Shown in pieces: positions 59,440-64,000 of a stretch of 64,000 nucleotides of DNA (the stretch's first letter is position 1; each line of letters opens with the position of its first letter). A model generated the notes under the pieces. That model did not search any database. It was not told the DNA's origin and saw nothing but the letters and a program-made list of their open reading frames with translations. This DNA is from Symsagittifera roscoffensis. Its lineage: Eukaryota > Xenacoelomorpha > Acoela > Convolutidae. Where the stretch lies: the NCBI RefSeq assembly GCF_963678635.1, contig NC_087069.1, forward strand, positions 6,927,472-6,991,471. The letters run 5' to 3'. The position numbers and the translations under genes are program-made.

Positions 59440-62400
59440 TCAGGCTACGTAGATAGCTCCTCGATTTGCAGCGGCTAGTCGGAGATTCGTAGGAATCAGA
59501 TCTTCCCGCGTGAAGCCCATTCTTTCCCAGGTTTTTATCGGCATCACACTCACCACCGCGCCTGTGTCCAGAAGCCCTGTGACTCCGATTTTTTTTTTTC
59601 CGTTGGTGTCGAGCAGGTGTGCTGTCACATCTGCTTCATATCCAATATGTACCGCGTCTTGTTCCATCATGGCGTCATGGCCTATCCTGCGGACTTTGAG
59701 TTCCTCTTCACCCAAACAGATCTGCCCCATTTGGTCATCATCTGTTGTTATGTAAGTCCTGGTGTAAATGCTGATTCCATCCACGTTCAGCATTATTTGA
59801 TACGGCCCATAGACCTCCAAGTAGCGTCCATGAAGTTTCTTCATGCGAGGGCCACCCGTCGTTAGTAGTGCTCGCACAGCTATCGACTCAGTGCGTGGCT
59901 CCACCTGCCTCAGATAATCTGCATATGTGTCCAAATGCATTAAAGTGAATTCTGATGGTTCACTCAGATTTCTTATTACCTGATGTCCAGCCACTGAGAT
60001 TATCGACTGTATCTTCTTTCCCTGCGGCGCCATGCCGAACCTCTTACCGGAGATCACTTTGAGTTTCATATCTAAACTGCTTGGTGTTTTCGTCTCCTCG
60101 AACTCCGTTGCTTCGAAGGTATTCACTTGCTCCTGAAGCTTTTCATTTTCCAGTTCAAGTTTCACTTTTTGTTCGATCTCTTTCGTCACCAGTTCCTGTT
60201 GTACTCTATTTAGAGCATCCTTTGCGGCTGCCTTATAATCGATCTTGAAGTCATCGGCCGCAGTTGCTGGTTCCGGTTCATGTGCTTCTTTTGTTACCGC
60301 TTGCATTTTCTTTGCCGCCAGCTCTTGAGGTTTGTCCTTCCTGCGTGCCTCTGCTTCGTTCAAAAGTCGAGCCTTGCTTGCTTTCACTCCTGACAAAGCT
60401 TCTTCATGCCTTGGATGCTTGATGTCTGCCACTGCATCCCAGAATTGTGGACAATCTGATTTAAAATGACCTTCCAAGTTGCAAAAGAAACACCTCGGGC
60501 TGAATTTCGCAATTACTCCTCTCATGAAATCCTCATGTTCCAACTCTGACGCATCTTCGTCCTCGAGGCTAAAGCCTATTGCTTTCATGCCTTGTTTATA
60601 AGCTGGGCATGCTGACACATGATGGTCTGTTGAACTACAATTAGCACAAGAGCGTCTCTTGTCCATGTCGTCCCTCGGTTTGTACCAATTGTTCCCTTGG
60701 TTCGCTGGTCCGTTGTTAAAATTGCCATAATTGTTCTTGTAATATCCAGATCTCGAAGGAGGTTTCAACAATAGATACTCTTTCGATTTGAGCCTTAACT
60801 CCTCCGGTGTTGGCGCATTAGTTGATAGTGGTGTGTAATGCGTCGCTAGCATCGTACGAAGTTCATCGTTTTTCACACCATCGATGAATTTTGAGGCTAC
60901 GGCCAGGTTCATCCTTCGGTTTGACTCATCCGGTTGGCTGCGTCTTCTCAGCATTTCCAAATCATCGAGAAACTTGTCTATAGTTTCGTCTTCCCGTTGC
61001 CTCCGTTTCTCGAAGCGCATCATCGCCTGGTGCCCCTGCACCCCTGATCCGAAACGGTTTAACAAGATTTCGAAGATTTTCTCTGCAGTGTCACGTTGAT
61101 ACTGTTTCTTGGCCATGACACAGTTCAGGGCTGTCCCTTCTAAGTTGCTGGTGAGCGCACTGCATTCCTGTCTCTCAGACAAGTCTTCTTCCTCGAAATG
61201 CAGCTTCATTACCTCTATCCAGGTATCGATACAGCCATCAGATTCGTCTTTGTAGCATCTTGGCTTCTTAAAGACTCTTCTGGACTTTTCACTGCGTTCA
61301 TTGGTTTTAGATAACCTCGTCAGGAATGTCTCCAGAGACCTGTTCAGGGGTTCAAATGCTGTGGCCATTGCCGTAGCATCCCTTGAGTGTCCCGCTTGAG
61401 TGTCCTCACACCTCGTCGAAGGCTCTGTGTGCGGTGCATCCCTGCAATCCGAATCATCGCGAGCACTTCCCGCTTGGCCCACGTGACCCCTCCTCGGGCT
61501 TGTATGCCCCCTATTGCCGGAATCACTTCTCCCAGTCGCCTGTGCGCCTTGCGTTGGTCGTTCGTTAGAGGTTCGTCTGTTCCCCGTTGAACTTGCTCTA
61601 TTGTTCGGGCCCCATGCTCCATTATCCCTTGTGGCATAGCCTGATGAACTGCCTCTGCCTCTAGTGGATCCATACGTCTTCCTCTTTTGATGTTCATTGA
61701 AGTTCACCTTCGGTTCCCTGCTAGGGCCTGCCGAATTCGGTTCTCCTTCTTTTGGTCCACTTTTGCTGCTTAGTAGCCGGTCCAACCTATCCATGATAGC
61801 CTGAGTTCGCCTCTCCATCATCGCATCTATCTTTGTGTCAAGAGTCCCAAGAGACTGCTCTTGCTGAATTCTTAACTTCTCCATGTCGGCTCTTAAGCGT
61901 AACTCCCTCTGTTCCGCCTCTCTTGTCATCCGCGACAAGTTCCTCGTCATGTGTTCATCCGTTCTCTCTTTCAAGCGTTTTTCGCTCCTGTCAACTTCTT
62001 GTCTGTTGCGGTTTATTTCTTCCCGCAGCCTTTCTCTCTCAATGTGAACTGCTCTTTCTAGTTCACTCATCCTTATTGACATTTGCTCGTTTTGTTCTCC
62101 TAAACTGTCCACTATGTTGTTTAAGGCTTCCTCTAGTGCTGCCCCGTTATCCACCAGCGGCGTTACTAGTGGTGGTGTAACCCTGTCGGTCCCAGGTAAC
62201 TTCGTGCTTGTCGAGATCCGGGCCTTGACTCTCTGCCTCGACGTCTTTTCATTGTTTGTTTCAAGATCATTTGACGCGTTGCCGAGCCCTCTGGTTCTAT
62301 TCTCACCAGGTTCTGGCTCCGAACTTGCCCTCATCGTGAAGTCTTTTGACTGGCCTGGTGTGTTTGCTTCTTTGCTTATTGTTGTCACCACACCAAATTT

Positions 62401-63048
62401 GTCCGTGTTTCCAGTCTCTCTTTCGATGTGTGCCTCACCCTCTTGGATTGAACTATTGAGGCTGACTTGAGATCCATAGTCCCCTTGCTCCTCTTCATCT
62501 TCTTCCTCCTGGGACTCACCATCGTTGCCTGCTCCTCCTCCCATGCTGAATGGAAAGATGTTCCCGAAGGTGTTCTTCATTCTTTCTGAGAATGATGATG
62601 ACGTTGTTTGTTTCCCAGTTCCACCTGCCATCATCGTGTTGTCTGTCGGAGATCTTCTCGTTGTCGCTACCTCAGTTGAGATGTCGGACAGTTCCGACAT
62701 CTCTTCTCGATCCAATGTCCCGGTGGAAATGGCAAGATCATGGCCTTGTTCTACCGGGGTAGATTCACTCGCCAGCCTTCTGCCTCTCCCTTCCAGTTCA
62801 TTTACTTCCTGGTTGTCATTCATGGCATGGTCCGTATTGACTTCCACTTCTAATGGTTCTCTTCGCTCTTCTGAGGTCTTTTGACTTCTCGTTTCAACCA
62901 TTCTGCCTGAAACCGTTCCCCTTTCGTTAGACCGGGATCGCTTGATCCAATCCACAAAAGGATCGGTCATCGTTTTTCTTTGCTTTTCAGGTATGAATTT
63001 CCTAGAGCTATTACCTCGTTTTGGTATCCTTGACTTGTCTAAACTCAT
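59440..63048 (-). CDS. gag-pro: ORF1 part 1, copy C: Gag plus protease start in one frame
   Basis: 1,202 codons from the conserved ATG: disordered region, coiled coil (about 303-425), basic region, capsid (about 590-765), two CX2CX4HX4C knuckles, short coiled coil, and protease with DTG at 1,161-1,163 (Asp codon 59,566-59,568). It reads through the position where A has TGA, showing that Gag and protease share a frame. It ends by GGA to TGA at 59,440 inside the protease. A T run at 59,590 adds one Lys without breaking the frame. Confidence 0.93.
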   Translation of the reverse strand: MSLDKSRIPKRGNSSRKFIPEKQRKTMTDPFVDWIKRSRSNERGTVSGRMVETRSQKTSEERREPLEVEVNTDHAMNDNQEVNELEGRGRRLASESTPVEQGHDLAISTGTLDREEMSELSDISTEVATTRRSPTDNTMMAGGTGKQTTSSSFSERMKNTFGNIFPFSMGGGAGNDGESQEEEDEEEQGDYGSQVSLNSSIQEGEAHIERETGNTDKFGVVTTISKEANTPGQSKDFTMRASSEPEPGENRTRGLGNASNDLETNNEKTSRQRVKARISTSTKLPGTDRVTPPLVTPLVDNGAALEEALNNIVDSLGEQNEQMSIRMSELERAVHIERERLREEINRNRQEVDRSEKRLKERTDEHMTRNLSRMTREAEQRELRLRADMEKLRIQQEQSLGTLDTKIDAMMERRTQAIMDRLDRLLSSKSGPKEGEPNSAGPSREPKVNFNEHQKRKTYGSTRGRGSSSGYATRDNGAWGPNNRASSTGNRRTSNERPTQGAQATGRSDSGNRGHTSPRRGHVGQAGSARDDSDCRDAPHTEPSTRCEDTQAGHSRDATAMATAFEPLNRSLETFLTRLSKTNERSEKSRRVFKKPRCYKDESDGCIDTWIEVMKLHFEEEDLSERQECSALTSNLEGTALNCVMAKKQYQRDTAEKIFEILLNRFGSGVQGHQAMMRFEKRRQREDETIDKFLDDLEMLRRRSQPDESNRRMNLAVASKFIDGVKNDELRTMLATHYTPLSTNAPTPEELRLKSKEYLLLKPPSRSGYYKNNYGNFNNGPANQGNNWYKPRDDMDKRRSCANCSSTDHHVSACPAYKQGMKAIGFSLEDEDASELEHEDFMRGVIAKFSPRCFFCNLEGHFKSDCPQFWDAVADIKHPRHEEALSGVKASKARLLNEAEARRKDKPQELAAKKMQAVTKEAHEPEPATAADDFKIDYKAAAKDALNRVQQELVTKEIEQKVKLELENEKLQEQVNTFEATEFEETKTPSSLDMKLKVISGKRFGMAPQGKKIQSIISVAGHQVIRNLSEPSEFTLMHLDTYADYLRQVEPRTESIAVRALLTTGGPRMKKLHGRYLEVYGPYQIMLNVDGISIYTRTYITTDDDQMGQICLGEEELKVRRIGHDAMMEQDAVHIGYEADVTAHLLDTNGKKKIGVTGLLDTGAVVSVMPIKTWERMGFTREDLIPTNLRLAAANRGAIYVA

Positions 63049-64000
63049 TCTCTATTTGTCACTTTCCAATGCCTACTCTTAACTCAATTGCTAGAGACCT
63101 TATAATTTTATTAACAATAATAATGACACAACACAATAAATTTTACCAGATTCTATTAAATAGTGACCACGAATCTCTGTATGTTATTAGAGTACAGTTT
63201 GTATAAAATTTATTCACACTAATCGATTATCGTTCCAAAGATTTGGAGACTAGCACAATATGATGTTATCAATCAATTTAAAAGATAGTGTATTGACTAC
63301 CCAATCAAGCACAATTTACGTTGATTTAAAATCAAAAACAAAAATATTGACACAATCTGAATGTATATATGATAAAAACAAAAAAACGTATGTGTTTTGT
63401 ACTCTTAGTCGGTCGCAGTACAATAGTCGAACCTGTCTTTTAAAGAAAAAGCTTTCCCCGCTTGGTGCTGCACCAAACAGACAAAACTTTGAAGGCAGTA
63501 ATTTTCTCAAGTGGGCGTCTATTGCACCCACCGAGTACTGTGTTACCTATCTGCCTTCGGACTGCCCGAGCTAGACCTACTAAATTCCTCAGGGCAGTCA
63601 CTTTTCCCAAAAACGTATTATGTCCAATCCACACCAATGAACCACGCTCTTTTTAATTTAGACTTAGTGTCGCGAATATCCGAGTTTGGACTTGTTTTGT
63701 TTTAGTCTGGTTTTTTATCGAAAGGCAAGTTACCAGTGCAGTCACTGATACCTAGCCTGTGTATAAATGACTTAATACCTCTCACTTTTTAGTCTTTCTT
63801 TCGTTCACCTAAGTCCTTAATAAAATAATACCCCTCCGGATTGGCACAAATAGGACCCTTCCGGATTTGTCAGAATCTAGACCCCTCCGGATTGGGACCC
63901 CTCCGAGTTTGTTAATATAAGACCCCTCCGGATTTGGACCCCTCCGAATTAGCTACTATAAGACCCCTCCGGATTCGGACCCCTCTTGTAAAAACTTTGA
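63049..64000 (-). promoter_or_regulatory. Leader of copy C (gag-proximal part)
   Basis: 952 bp before the gag ATG, matching A and B. It includes the inverted-repeat cluster (63,462-63,599) with a perfect TTGGTGC-T-GCACCAA, and the start of the motif array from 63,831 to the window edge. No ORF is conserved across copies. Confidence 0.75.
63831..64000 (-). repeat. CCCCTCCGGATT motif array, copy C leader (cut by edge)
   Basis: Motif copies near 63,831, 63,855, 63,891, 63,908, 63,931, 63,948 and 63,961, in the same order and spacing as in copy A. Confidence 0.82.

Larger units (their letters stand above)
43067..64000 (-). mobile_element. Giant Ty3/gypsy-like LTR retrotransposon, copy C (5' LTR beyond right edge)
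   Basis: 3' LTR 43,067-43,988, 3' UTR 43,989-44,805, ORF2 44,806-53,636, spacer 53,637-54,042, ORF1 54,043-63,048, and the first 952 bases of the leader. By comparison with A the 5' LTR should begin about 2 kb beyond the window. ORF1 has one nonsense codon and an in-frame integrase deletion; ORF2 has four lesions. Inserted in an older LTR at CCTCA (43,062-43,066). Confidence 0.88.

Noticed and set aside
11079-63048. A 24-27 kb tandem array of one unit
   Set aside because: Unrelated DNA (LINE, LTR fragment, unique sequence) separates the copies, each copy has its own LTR edges, and lesions differ. Separate insertions explain it better.

Overview
The window is animal-type (metazoan) genomic DNA made almost entirely of retrotransposons. 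I see no host gene. The host cannot be named from the sequence. A CR1/L2-like LINE with a (TTG)n tail, and Ty3/gypsy elements with very long leaders, point to an invertebrate. The conserved Pol region reminds me of polyproteins annotated in cnidarian genomes, but that is an unverified impression.

Layout. Three copies of one giant Ty3/gypsy-like element lie in the same (minus) orientation. Copy A (1-14,980) has its 5' part only and runs off the left edge. Copy B (18,070-42,433) is complete from LTR to LTR, 24.4 kb. Copy C (43,067-64,000) runs off the right edge before its 5' LTR. In the sense (minus) direction each copy reads: LTR of about 920 bp; a leader of about 2.95 kb packed with a CCCCTCCGGATT motif and conserved inverted repeats; ORF1; a spacer of about 0.4 kb; ORF2; an 0.8 kb 3' UTR; LTR. 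Between A and B (14,981-18,069) is a decayed LINE. Its 3' end, with the microsatellite, seems to resume after B (42,434-42,690), so B probably landed inside it. C landed inside an older LTR fragment (42,715-43,066).

ORF1 is a single reading frame of about 3,200 codons in copy A, ignoring one nonsense codon and one lost base. It encodes a long coiled-coil Gag with two zinc knuckles, aspartic protease, reverse transcriptase, RNase H, a roughly 500-residue charged linker, integrase with a GPF module, and finally a macro (ADP-ribose-binding fold) domain. ORF2, about 2,980 codons in the env position, has no signal peptide. It carries a complete SGNH/GDSL hydrolase domain, a second catalytically degraded SGNH-like domain, and a long unrecognised C-terminal half. 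Every copy is broken, each in different places, so the intact reading frames are inferred by comparing copies.

The most notable points are the combination of macro domain and SGNH hydrolase in one giant LTR element, the repeated motif array in the leader, a 12-base motif repeated in pol in two reading frames and again beside the 3' LTR, and the mismatch between the two LTRs of copy B.
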